Shown: positions 1 to 7,702, numbered from the stretch's first letter. The stretch is 13,082 bases of DNA from Porphyrobacter sp. (GCA_021732945.1 JAKFWB010000385.1:1-13082), one strand, 5' to 3'. Numbers and translations are program-made. The notes: generated by a model from the sequence alone, not told the origin.

Positions 1-737
1 CGGTCGATCTTCTGTGGGAAGCCTCGGCCAAGGTCACACGTCGCCATTACTTCGATGGCGAGGGTCCGCTCCCGCAGTCGGCCCGCACGCGGATCGCCTA
101 GGACCTCAAACTGGGGATGTGGAATTACTACGGTGCGCTCTACGGACCACCGCCCATTATCGAGAACAACTGGAAGATCGTCGAGGAAGCCTTGATGAGC
201 ATCCCCGGCGCGAAACTGTACCTCGACCGGGAGAATGACCCTGCCTGGGATTACCGCGTGCGGCTGATGCGCGGCGAGCCGAACATGACTGAATTCAGCA
301 TTATGAACTGGATCGGTGGTGGCGGGCACGTCAATTTCTCGCCGATCTCAGCGCCAAGCGGTGCGGAAGCGCTCGCTCAGTACAACATTATAAAGCGGCG
401 CTGCCACGAATACGGTTTTGACTACATAGGGGAATTTCTTGTCGGTTGGCGTGACATGCATCACATCCTGATGATCATGTATGACCGGGCCGACGAGGCG
501 ATGCGCAATAGGGCCTACGATCTCTTCGGTTTGCTGGTCGATGAGGCGGCAGAAGTTGGTTTCGGCGAATACCGCACCCACCTCGCCTTCATGGACCAGA
601 TTGCCAAAACCTATAAGCACAACGATGGCGCATTGTGGGACCTACACCACCGCATCAAAGATGTGATGGACCCCAACGGCATTCTTTCACCAGGCAAGCA
701 GGGCATCTGGCCCAAAGCGATTCGAGAAACATCGTGA
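1..737 (+). pseudogene. VAO/PCMH-family FAD-linked phenol oxidase, C-terminal part, interrupted by in-frame TAG (5' end outside window)
   Basis: The codon frame starting at base 3 reads as the C-terminal half of a vanillyl alcohol oxidase / 4-cresol dehydrogenase flavoprotein, which oxidises the para side chain of phenols. Before the stop it reads VDLLWEASAKVTRRHYFDGE; a TAG follows at 99-101, and family-like sequence resumes at once in the same frame (DLKLGMWNYYGALYG) up to TGA 735-737. Diagnostic residues after the stop are intact: the GGGGHVNFSP segment has a His (327-329) aligning with the covalent-FAD His422 of VAO; WRDMHH is present; and GEYRTH (564 onward) carries the Tyr-Arg pair (570-575) that binds the phenolate in VAO (Tyr503/Arg504) and PCMH (Tyr473/Arg474). 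The Tyr384 FAD-linking position of PCMH is Met here, so this is VAO/eugenol-oxidase-like. An ATG at 117 could reinitiate, but only to a fragment without the FAD domain. It is first in the run, 43 bases before the ALDH. Either a true nonsense mutation or a sequencing error. Confidence 0.8.
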
Positions 738-780
738 GCGAAACGGCAGCTTGGCCCCCTAAGTCAAGGATCGAAGAAGT

Positions 781-2226
781 ATGAAGAATATAGACCACTG
801 GATAGGCGGAGCCCGGGTAGCGCCAGGCAGTGGTGCCTATTTCGACGACCTCAATCCAGTCGATGACAGTCTTTACGCGATGGTAGCAGCCGGCACTTCC
901 GACGACGTTAACAGCGCGGTTGAGGCTGGCGTGGCAGCATTCCGCATGCATCGCAACCTACCTGCCGCAGTTCGTGAGGGCTGGATGTTCAAGGCGGCGG
1001 AGATCATGGAACGCGACGTCGCCAAGTTCCAGGAAGTGCTGATCGATGAGGTCGGCTCGCCGGTTGCCAAAGCCGGCTTCGAGACCCGGTTCGCGATCGG
1101 TTTCCTGCGCGCTGCCGCCGGGGTTCCGCGCCGGGTCCGCGGCGAAACCATTCCTTCGGACACACCGGGCCGCTTCAGCATGAGCCTGCGCCAGGCGGTG
1201 GGTGTCGTTGCCGGCATAACGCCGTTCAATGTTCCGCTGATCAAAGGTATCAAGCAGTCCGCCATGGCGCTTGCAACCGGCAACGCCTTCGTTCTGCTCC
1301 CCTCCGAAGCCGCACCGCGCCTGGCTGACTTGCTCGCAGATCTGTGGCGCGAGGCAGGCGTTCCTGACGGCCTGTTCAACATCGTCTACGGCAATGGTGC
1401 CGAAATCGGCGATGCGCTCACCGGTCATGCCAATGTCGCTGCGATTACTTTCACTGGCTCCTCGCGCGTCGGCAAGCACATTGCCGGGATCGCAGCCAGG
1501 AACCTCAAGAAATATACGCTTGAGCTTGGCGGCAAGAGCCCGCTGATCGTCTGCGCCGATGCCGACCTGGAAAAAGCGGTTGGAGCGGCACTCTTCAGCA
1601 TTTTCATGTTCCAGGGCCAAGTCTGCATGGGCGCGTCGCGCATCTATGTCGAACGCTCCATTTTTGATGATTTTGCGAAGGCCTTCGCCGCCGCAGCTTC
1701 CAAAGCCAAGATGGGCGACTTACGCGAACCCACCACCATGCTTGGCCCCATCATCTCCGAACGCCAACGCGATCGGGTGCGCAGCCACGTCGATGATGCC
1801 CGCGCAAAAGGGGCCGAAGTGCTGGCCGGTGCGGAGTGGACTGGCAACTGCTGCTCCGCGACGGTGCTGCGCGGCGTTACCGCCGACATGACTGTCTGCT
1901 ATGAAGAAACCTTCGGGCCGGTCACTTCGCTCTATCCGTTCGACACGCTCGAAGAGGCGATCGAACTGGCGAACGATACCGAGTACGGCCTATCCGCCTC
2001 GATCTTCACCCGTGATCTCGACAAGGCCTTGCGCTTTGCTCACGAGGCCGAAAGCGGGATGGTCCATATCAACGCCCCGACCCTCCATGACGAGCCGCAC
2101 GTACCGTTCGGGGGGACCAAGGCTTCCGGCTTCGGACGCGAGGGCACCGAAGCCGACCTCGAGATCATGACCGAGTGGAAATGGGTTACGATCCAGTCCG
2201 CCACGGCCAATCCCAGTGGTCACTAA
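781..2226 (+). CDS. NAD(P)-dependent aromatic aldehyde dehydrogenase (vanillin/benzaldehyde dehydrogenase-like)
   Basis: A 481-residue ALDH-superfamily enzyme of usual family length, predicted cytoplasmic, oxidising an aldehyde to the carboxylic acid with NAD(P)+. Visible motifs: PFNVPL with the oxyanion-hole Asn150, the catalytic general base Glu248 in LELGGKSP, the nucleophile Cys282 in FQGQVCMG, and Glu376 in EETFGP, which contacts the cofactor ribose. The GQVCMG form and the PFNVPL motif are shared with vanillin and benzaldehyde dehydrogenases (Vdh/LigV type), and the position right after a phenol side-chain oxidase supports an aromatic aldehyde such as 4-hydroxybenzaldehyde or vanillin. 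The exact substrate is inference. An AAGGA lies about ten bases before the ATG. The gene ends 24 bases before the decarboxylase gene, consistent with one transcript. Confidence in ALDH is very high, in aromatic substrate moderate. Confidence 0.93.
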   Translation: MKNIDHWIGGARVAPGSGAYFDDLNPVDDSLYAMVAAGTSDDVNSAVEAGVAAFRMHRNLPAAVREGWMFKAAEIMERDVAKFQEVLIDEVGSPVAKAGFETRFAIGFLRAAAGVPRRVRGETIPSDTPGRFSMSLRQAVGVVAGITPFNVPLIKGIKQSAMALATGNAFVLLPSEAAPRLADLLADLWREAGVPDGLFNIVYGNGAEIGDALTGHANVAAITFTGSSRVGKHIAGIAARNLKKYTLELGGKSPLIVCADADLEKAVGAALFSIFMFQGQVCMGASRIYVERSIFDDFAKAFAAAASKAKMGDLREPTTMLGPIISERQRDRVRSHVDDARAKGAEVLAGAEWTGNCCSATVLRGVTADMTVCYEETFGPVTSLYPFDTLEEAIELANDTEYGLSASIFTRDLDKALRFAHEAESGMVHINAPTLHDEPHVPFGGTKASGFGREGTEADLEIMTEWKWVTIQSATANPSGH

Positions 2227-2250
2227 TCCCGCTCGCGTTAGGAACCGAAT

Positions 2251-3705
2251 ATGAACGACTTGGCCAATAAAGCGCGCGGCATTTCCTCGTTGCGGGACTT
2301 TCTTGAACTCCTTGAAGGCGAAGGCCAGGCGATCACCTGGAGCGAACGGGTGCTGCCGGAACCCGACCTGCGCAATGTCGCGGTCGCGGCTTCGCGCGAT
2401 GCCAATGGTGCGCCCGCGATCTTGTTCGACAACATCGCCGGCTATCCCGGCAAGCGTACCGTGGTGGGCGTCCACGGTTCGTGGGACAATATCGCGTTGC
2501 TGCTGGGCCGGCCCAAGGGCACGACAATCCGCGAGCTGTTCTTCGAGATCGCCGGTCGCTGGGGCGATGCCGAGGCTCAGATCAGTTACGTTCCCGAAGG
2601 CCAGGCTCCGGTCCACGAGTGCCGGGTCGAAAGCGGAATCAATCTCTACGATATCCTCCCGGTTTATCGCATCAACGAATACGACGGCGGGTTCTTCATG
2701 GGCAAGGCTTCGGTCGCGTCACGCGATCCCGAAGATCCCGACAATTTCGGCAAACAGAATGTCGGCATTTACCGGCTGCAAGTGCAAGGCCCGGATAGCT
2801 TCAGCCTGATGACCATTCCGTCGCACGACATGGGTCGGCAGATCATGGCCGCCGAACGCAACGGTCTGCCGCTTAAGATCGCGGTCATGCTCGGCAACCA
2901 CCCGGGACTTGCGGTCTTCGCCGCCACGCCGATCGGTTACGAGGAATCCGAGTACGCCTACGCCTCGGCGATGATGGGCGCGCCGATCAGACTTACCAAA
3001 TCTGGCAATGGTGTCGATATTCTCGCGGACAGCGAGATCGTGATCGAAGCGGAAATGCAGCTGGGCGAGCGTGTGCTGGAAGGTCCGTTCGGCGAATTCC
3101 CCGGTTCTTACAGCGGGGTCCGCAAGGCACCGATTTTCAAGGTTACGGCGGTATCGCATCGCCGAGATCCGATCTTCGAGAATATCTACATCGGCCGTGG
3201 CTGGACCGAACACGACACGCTGATCGGGTTGCACACCTCCGCGCCTATATATGCCCAGTTGCGCAAGGACTTTCCCGAAGTCACGGCTGTCAACGCGCTC
3301 TACCAACACGGTTTGACCGGGATCATCTCGGTCAAAAACCGGATGGCCGGCTTCGCCAAGACCGTTGCTCTGCGTGCGCTGAGCACGCCGCACGGCGTGA
3401 TGTATCTCAAGAACCTGATCATGGTCGATGCCGATGTCGACCCCTTCGACCTCAACCAGGTGATGTGGGCGCTGTCGACGCGTACCCGCGCCGACGATAT
3501 TATCGTGCTCCCAAATATGCCTGCCGTGCCGATCGACCCGTCTGCGGTCGTGCCTGGCAAGGGCCACCGGCTGATCATTGACGCGACAAGCTACCTGCGG
3601 CCCGATCCCATCGGCGAGGCACATCTCGTTAGTCCACCGACTGGCCCGGACATTGATGCGTTGAGCAAGGCAATCCGGTTACTTCAGCAAGGAGTTGCAA
3701 AATGA
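2251..3705 (+). CDS. UbiD-family (hydroxy)arylic acid decarboxylase, large (C) subunit
   Basis: A 484-residue UbiD-family protein, a prenylated-FMN-dependent reversible decarboxylase. The catalytic triad is visible: Arg175 in GIYRLQV (Arg173 in fungal Fdc1) and Glu277/Glu282 in LEGPFGEFPG, the same E-x4-E spacing as Glu277/Glu282 of Fdc1. The flanking GSYSG and the later GRGWTEHDTL also fit the family. The next gene overlaps its stop by four bases (ATGA) and encodes the D subunit found with VdcC/BsdC/ShdC-type enzymes. That pairing points to vanillate, 4-hydroxybenzoate or a related hydroxyarylic acid as substrate and to a phenol or guaiacol product, rather than to ubiquinone synthesis. It needs prenyl-FMN from a UbiX/VdcB-type transferase, which is not encoded here. 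AGGA sits seven bases before the ATG. The large-subunit assignment is secure; the substrate is inferred from neighbours. Confidence 0.93.
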   Translation: MNDLANKARGISSLRDFLELLEGEGQAITWSERVLPEPDLRNVAVAASRDANGAPAILFDNIAGYPGKRTVVGVHGSWDNIALLLGRPKGTTIRELFFEIAGRWGDAEAQISYVPEGQAPVHECRVESGINLYDILPVYRINEYDGGFFMGKASVASRDPEDPDNFGKQNVGIYRLQVQGPDSFSLMTIPSHDMGRQIMAAERNGLPLKIAVMLGNHPGLAVFAATPIGYEESEYAYASAMMGAPIRLTKSGNGVDILADSEIVIEAEMQLGERVLEGPFGEFPGSYSGVRKAPIFKVTAVSHRRDPIFENIYIGRGWTEHDTLIGLHTSAPIYAQLRKDFPEVTAVNALYQHGLTGIISVKNRMAGFAKTVALRALSTPHGVMYLKNLIMVDADVDPFDLNQVMWALSTRTRADDIIVLPNMPAVPIDPSAVVPGKGHRLIIDATSYLRPDPIGEAHLVSPPTGPDIDALSKAIRLLQQGVAK

Positions 3706-3926
3706 GCGAGACGCTCTGTCCGCGCTGTTCGAGTACAGGCGCAATCGAAGACTATCAGGGGCGCGAGGACAACATCGTTGTCTGGACGATCTATCGCTGC
3801 GTGACTTGCTGCTTTTCATGGCGTGACAGCGAACCGGCCAGCACCATCGGGGCCGGGGTCCGCTCGGCAGACTTCGCAGTCGATGCGGGAAATCTCGATC
3901 GCTATCCCAAAATACTTCAGCAATAG
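3702..3926 (+). CDS. Hydroxyarylic acid decarboxylase small subunit D (VdcD/BsdD-like zinc ribbon)
   Basis: A 74-residue protein matching the pattern of the D subunits of non-oxidative hydroxyarylic acid decarboxylases (BsdD, VdcD, about 75 residues). An N-terminal CPRCSS (Cys6, Cys9) is followed by W..YRCVTC (Cys33, Cys36), then FSWRDSEP and a late YP. The four cysteines form a likely zinc ribbon. In characterised BCD systems this small protein is co-expressed with the UbiD-like C subunit; its mechanistic role is poorly defined. The start ATG overlaps the UbiD stop as ATGA, so translation is probably coupled, and the start is well fixed. It ends 18 bases before the second flavoprotein gene. 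Identification rests on recalled motif pattern and context and is strong. Confidence 0.9.
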   Translation: MSETLCPRCSSTGAIEDYQGREDNIVVWTIYRCVTCCFSWRDSEPASTIGAGVRSADFAVDAGNLDRYPKILQQ

Positions 3927-3944
3927 GCAAATGAGGAAACAAGG

Positions 3945-5405
3945 ATGATAGATCAGGCTCGCCAGGCGGCTGCACTGACAGCAATTGAAGCGGCTCTGGG
4001 CGCCGGAGCGGTCGACCGATCGCCCGCTGCGCTGGCCCGCTACGCCACACCCCTCGCCATTCCGGTCGGTGTTGTCCTGCCCGCAAATGAAGCGCAGCTG
4101 GCTGTTGCGCTAAGTGCGGCGAAAGGCGCTGGCGGGGTATTGCAGCCTGTTTGTAATGGCGCGCATGGTCTTGAGAAAACCGGGCTGGACAAGGTTATCG
4201 TGCTCGATTTGCAGCGCATGAACCAGGTCCTCGAGGTGAACGAGGAACTGGCTTACTGCCTGGTCGAACCCGGCGTCACCTTCCGCGAGCTCGATGCCTA
4301 TCTCAAAAGCAAGAATATCAAGCTTTGGGTGGATTTCCCCGGCAATCCCGATGCGAGCGTGGCCGCCAGCTTCGTGGAACGGAGCGCGGGCTACACACCC
4401 TATTCGGATCATAGTCTGATGCAATGCGGCCTTGAAGTCATGCTCGCCGATGGCAGGCTGGTCCGCACCGGCATGGGCGCCATGCCCAAAAGCACCTGCT
4501 GGCAATTGTTCAAGTTCGGATACGGCCCGTGGGTCGACGGACTGTTCTCACAATCCGATTTCGCCGTGCCAACCAAGGTCGGTACGTGGCTGATGCCGGA
4601 ACCGCCTGCTTTCAAGACGTTCATGGTTACCGTGGAAAACGAGGACGGGCTGGCTCCGCTGCTCGATGTGCTCGGCCCCCTCAAACTGAACATGGTTGTG
4701 GCCAATGGCGTTGCCGTAAGCAATGCGCTTCACGAAGCCGCCTTGCTCGGCAAGAAGCGTAGCGACTACGCCGGTCAGGGTCCGATGGCGGCCAGCGCGG
4801 TCAAAGCGGCTAGTAAGGCGATGGGTTTGGGGTACTGGAATCTCTACGGTTCGCTCTACGGTCTGCCAGACAACGTCCCGATCCTGTGGGATCTGGTCAA
4901 CGGCGCCTTCGGATCGGTCCCCGGGGCGAAAGTCATCGCAGACGGTCGTGGCGTCGATCCCCGGCTCTGGTCTTGGCGAATGGGGACTATGACAGGGGCT
5001 GTGGCCAGCCCTCCGGCACCAATCGCACAGTGGAACGGCAACCAGGCGCTGACGGTCAACCCGGTTAGCCCGGTCGATGGTGAAGACGCGATGCGTCTCT
5101 ACGAGCTTTCACGCGATACCTGCGCAGAGCATGGTTTCGATATGGTTAGTGAAGCTGTCGCCATATGGCGTTCAGCCAACCACCGCCAGTTCCTCCCGAG
5201 CACTGGGTCGGACCAGCGCAGCGCAGCTCGCGCCTGCGCCGAAGCCTTGATCGAGGCACAGGCGGAGGCCGGATTCGGGCAAGTATTCACCGAACCGGGC
5301 CTGCGCGCCACGGTCGATAAGACATTCGCTTCGGGCGGACTTTCGACACTCCACGCGAGGGTCAAAAAGGCCCTTGACCCAACTGCGCTGTTCGCGTCCG
5401 CCTGA
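3945..5405 (+). CDS. Diverged VAO/PCMH-family FAD-binding protein, second paralog
   Basis: A 486-residue full-length member of the vanillyl alcohol oxidase / p-cresol methylhydroxylase family. Clear homology: VEPGVTFRELDAYL, GYTPYSDH (149-156), MQCGLEVMLADG with RTGMG, FKFGYGPWVDGLFSQ, GYWNLYGSLYG and a closing LDPTALFA. Several functional positions differ from the family. The usual GRN-GYG FAD-pyrophosphate loop reads CNGAHGLEKTG. Neither the FAD-linking His of VAO nor Tyr384 of PCMH is present (segment QWNGNQALTVNP, 362-373, one residue shorter). The Tyr-Arg phenolate pair is Val447-Phe448 (GFGQVFTEP). Paralog one in the same operon keeps His and Tyr-Arg. So this protein may use another substrate, bind FAD non-covalently, or be a non-catalytic partner. 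No signal peptide is apparent. GAGGA lies seven bases before the ATG, and the cytochrome gene follows after 32 bases. Confidence 0.88.
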   Translation: MIDQARQAAALTAIEAALGAGAVDRSPAALARYATPLAIPVGVVLPANEAQLAVALSAAKGAGGVLQPVCNGAHGLEKTGLDKVIVLDLQRMNQVLEVNEELAYCLVEPGVTFRELDAYLKSKNIKLWVDFPGNPDASVAASFVERSAGYTPYSDHSLMQCGLEVMLADGRLVRTGMGAMPKSTCWQLFKFGYGPWVDGLFSQSDFAVPTKVGTWLMPEPPAFKTFMVTVENEDGLAPLLDVLGPLKLNMVVANGVAVSNALHEAALLGKKRSDYAGQGPMAASAVKAASKAMGLGYWNLYGSLYGLPDNVPILWDLVNGAFGSVPGAKVIADGRGVDPRLWSWRMGTMTGAVASPPAPIAQWNGNQALTVNPVSPVDGEDAMRLYELSRDTCAEHGFDMVSEAVAIWRSANHRQFLPSTGSDQRSAARACAEALIEAQAEAGFGQVFTEPGLRATVDKTFASGGLSTLHARVKKALDPTALFASA

Positions 5406-5437
5406 TCTGCCCTGCAATCAATCGAGTTAGAGGCATA

Positions 5438-5794
5438 ATGAAAAAACTGATCGCCATTTCGCTCCTTGGCATATTGAGCGCCTGCAACAGCGACCCGACG
5501 GTCGAAAAACCCGACGGCGCAGAGAATTATGCTTTGATGTGCGCGGGATGCCATAACCCCGGCCCGGGTCACCCTGGAACCATGCTGCTTGAACAAGCAG
5601 GACGACCGGTGGCATCGCTGTTCGGTAGAGACGACCTTGATCGGGAATATTTGCGCACGATCGTGCGTCAGGGGCTTATCGAAATGCCGCCATTCCGCCC
5701 AACTGAGCTGAGCGACGCAGAGATCGATGAGATTTACGCTCACATCATGAGCGCAGAACCGCCCGTGACGACACCGGCGATGCCGGTTAAATAA
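5438..5794 (+). CDS. Class I cytochrome c lipoprotein, probable electron acceptor of the flavoprotein
   Basis: A 118-residue c-type cytochrome. It starts with a lipoprotein signal: KK, a hydrophobic stretch and the lipobox LSAC with Cys16 as the lipidated residue; Asn follows, so outer-membrane sorting is possible by the E. coli rule. One haem site CAGCH (Cys35, Cys38, axial His39) and a probable axial Met83 in EMPPF fit a small mono-haem class I cytochrome, close in size to the PCMH cytochrome subunit (PchC). Its place after a PCMH-like flavoprotein suggests it takes electrons from the side-chain oxidation and passes them to the respiratory chain. GAGG lies four bases before the ATG. The gene ends eight bases inside the convergent TIGR02444 gene. 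Cytochrome call certain; PCMH partnership inferred. Confidence 0.9.
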   Translation: MKKLIAISLLGILSACNSDPTVEKPDGAENYALMCAGCHNPGPGHPGTMLLEQAGRPVASLFGRDDLDREYLRTIVRQGLIEMPPFRPTELSDAEIDEIYAHIMSAEPPVTTPAMPVK

Positions 5795-5812
5795 GGGCCT
5801 TGAGGGCCAACC
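5785..5812 (+). terminator. Possible weak bidirectional hairpin at the convergent gene ends
   Basis: GGCC at 5796-5799 can pair with GGCC at 5805-5808 around a five-base loop, and outer GGTT (5785-5788) can pair with AACC (5809-5812) across a seven-base bulge. It lies exactly where the cytochrome and TIGR02444 genes meet tail to tail. There is no T run on either side, so it would not be a classical intrinsic terminator. Weak call. Confidence 0.2.
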
Positions 5813-6338
5813 GCGTCAGCAGCGCGGCAGTATCTTTCGGAGCCGCAATTGCCGCGCGATAAGCCTCCAGGCTCAATCGCGCGGTGGATTGTGCGGACAA
5901 GTCCAGTGGTTGGCCATGTTGCTGGCCATCATAGGCAAGAAATCGGACCAGTTCGATCTGGATCTGGCGCTCCATCTGAAGTTCGCTCGCCTTCAGGCTG
6001 GTGTAAAGCTTGTCTCTCGCAGCTACCGCTTGCAGGTCCGGTGCCTGCTGAAGCCACGACTTGGCCCACCGCCGCGCACCGCGCACCGGCCAGACCATGT
6101 TTTCGTTCAATGCAGCAACACCACCCAGCAGGTCGCCGATCTCGAATTGGCTGAGAGCCCTGCCCTCGCCTTGCGCCAGCCATAGACATAACAATAAAAT
6201 GTTGACGTCGAAACCATGCTCGTCCTGCAGAACCAAGCACAGGTCAGCAACTTGCGGTCTTGCATAGACTTCCAGCGAAAATTGCCAGAATTCGTCAGCA
6301 GCGTCCTTGCTTGTCATCTTCCCCATTGCCGTGACCAA
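5787..6338 (-). CDS. TIGR02444-family protein (DUF2390), function unknown
   Basis: About 183 residues, recognised by the FWQFSLEVYARPQVADLCL opening followed by LQDEHGFDVNILLLCLWLA, which is the signature of the TIGR02444/DUF2390 family. The biochemical role of that family is not known; the protein looks soluble and helical with no signal peptide. The longest reading starts at a TTG (6336-6338) with AGGA six bases upstream (6345-6348 on the complementary strand). In-frame ATGs at 6326 and 6317 are alternatives but lack a well-placed ribosome site. It lies 41 bases after the flavin monooxygenase gene on the same strand, so co-transcription is possible. Its last eight bases overlap the opposite-strand cytochrome gene. 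Nothing ties it to aromatic catabolism. Confidence 0.85.
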   Translation of the reverse strand: MVTAMGKMTSKDAADEFWQFSLEVYARPQVADLCLVLQDEHGFDVNILLLCLWLAQGEGRALSQFEIGDLLGGVAALNENMVWPVRGARRWAKSWLQQAPDLQAVAARDKLYTSLKASELQMERQIQIELVRFLAYDGQQHGQPLDLSAQSTARLSLEAYRAAIAAPKDTAALLTRLALKALI

Positions 6339-6360
6339 CTTTCATCCTGCGTTGCCCATT

Positions 6361-6376
6361 CGCTTGCGGACAAGCG
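6361..6376 (-). other. Small stem-loop between monooxygenase and TIGR02444 genes
   Basis: CGCTTG (6361-6366) and CAAGCG (6371-6376) form a six-base-pair stem with a four-base loop just after the monooxygenase stop codon. No T run follows on the minus strand, so it may be an mRNA-stability or attenuation element, or chance. Confidence 0.3.
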
Positions 6377-6379
6377 GAA

Positions 6380-7702
6380 TTAGAAGAAGCGATTTTCGGG
6401 CCGTGGAAGTCCGAAATGGTGGCGCAATGTCGTACCTTCGTATTCCTTGCGGAAAATGCCCCTGCGCTGCAATTCGGGCACGACCATATCGACAAAGTCG
6501 TTCAGTCCTTCCGGGAGATAGGGGAACATGACGACGAACCCGTCTGACCCACGCTCCTCCAGCCAAAGTTCCATTTCGTCGGCGATTGATGCCGCCGTGC
6601 CGACAAAGGCGAGCCCCCCATAGCTGCCGGCCTTTGCGGCGAGCTGGCGGATCGTCAGATTGTGCGCCCGCGCATCCTCGATAACCTTTTCCCGCGCAGT
6701 CTTGCTGGCGTTGGTTTCGGGAATTTCAGGGAGCGGGCCGTCGGGATCAAAGCCCGACACGTCAAACCCGAGCATGCCGCAAAGCGATTGAATGCCGCTT
6801 TCGTAATGGACCAGACTGTCAAGCTGGGCGCGCTTGGCCTGGGCCTGTTCGACCGTTTCGCCGACGACGACGAATGCTGCGGGCAGAATTTTCAGATGAT
6901 CGGGATTCCGCCCGACCTGCGCCATGCGCCCCTTCACATCAGCATAGAAGCGCTTGCCACCGTCGAGGCTCGCTTCTGCGGCAAAGACAACCTCAGCCGT
7001 TTCGGCGGCGAGCTGACGCCCCGCTTCCGAGGCCCCGGCCTGAAAAATGACCGGCCATCCTTGGACCGGGCGAGCAATGTTGAGCGGGCCGCGAACCGAA
7101 AAATGCGGTCCCTTGTGATCGAGCACGTGCATCCGTTGAGGATCGAAATATATTCCGCTCTCGGCATCGCAGACGAAAGCATCCTCCGCAAAGCTGTCCC
7201 ACAGGCCGGTCACCACATCGTAGAATTCGCGGGCGCGCAGATAGCGGCCTTCATGTTCTGGCTGCACTTCGTAACCAAAATTTTTGGCATTGTCAGGGTT
7301 TGCAGTGGTAACGACGTTCCAGCCAGCTCGCCCGCCGCTGAGATGATCAAGCGAAGCAAACCGACGCGCGACATGAAAGGGTTCTTCAAAGGTGGTCGAT
7401 GCAGTCGCAACCAGGCCGATCCGTTCGGTAGCGCCCGCCAGGGCTGACAGCAGGGTAAGAGGTTCGAACGAGGTGACGGTGTGGCTGCGCCGCAGAGCAT
7501 CGACCGACATGTTCAGCACGCCGAGATGATCGGCCATGAAGAAGGCATCGAACTTTCCCTCCTCCAGTTTGCGCGCAAATTGCCTGATGGCCGGGAAATT
7601 GAAATTGGCGTCGTGGATTGCTCCGGGATAGCGCCAGGCGCCGGTGTGGATGCTGACCGGTCGCATGAACGCACCGAGGTGAAGTTGGCGCTGACGAGAC
7701 AT
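6380..7702 (-). CDS. FMNH2-dependent monooxygenase, NtaA/SnaA/DszA (class C) family
   Basis: A 440-residue bacterial-luciferase-fold monooxygenase of the nitrilotriacetate / dibenzothiophene-sulfone monooxygenase group, of normal family length. Hallmarks near residues 99-145 are TASTTFEEPFHVARRFASLD, then HLSGGRAGWNVVT and NPDNAKNFG; GWPVIFQAGAS and a late GGLAFVG also fit. These enzymes use reduced FMN supplied by a separate NAD(P)H:flavin reductase and O2 to hydroxylate or cleave C-N or C-S bonds in diverse substrates. No reductase gene is present here. The reading frame opens at TTG 7703-7705 and the next codon is ATG; AGGAG (7712-7716 on the complement) is nine bases before the ATG and six before the TTG, so I take the ATG. 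The gene lies between an IclR regulator and the TIGR02444 gene. The substrate cannot be predicted. Confidence 0.9.
   Translation of the reverse strand: MSRQRQLHLGAFMRPVSIHTGAWRYPGAIHDANFNFPAIRQFARKLEEGKFDAFFMADHLGVLNMSVDALRRSHTVTSFEPLTLLSALAGATERIGLVATASTTFEEPFHVARRFASLDHLSGGRAGWNVVTTANPDNAKNFGYEVQPEHEGRYLRAREFYDVVTGLWDSFAEDAFVCDAESGIYFDPQRMHVLDHKGPHFSVRGPLNIARPVQGWPVIFQAGASEAGRQLAAETAEVVFAAEASLDGGKRFYADVKGRMAQVGRNPDHLKILPAAFVVVGETVEQAQAKRAQLDSLVHYESGIQSLCGMLGFDVSGFDPDGPLPEIPETNASKTAREKVIEDARAHNLTIRQLAAKAGSYGGLAFVGTAASIADEMELWLEERGSDGFVVMFPYLPEGLNDFVDMVVPELQRRGIFRKEYEGTTLRHHFGLPRPENRFF

Noticed and set aside
2719..3624. 301-codon minus-strand open frame opposite the UbiD gene
   Set aside because: Antisense shadow of the UbiD frame, with Arg/His/Asp-rich low-information protein and no motif.
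6662..7447. 261-codon plus-strand open frame opposite the flavin monooxygenase
   Set aside because: Shadow of the NtaA-family gene, whose conserved motifs are on the other strand.
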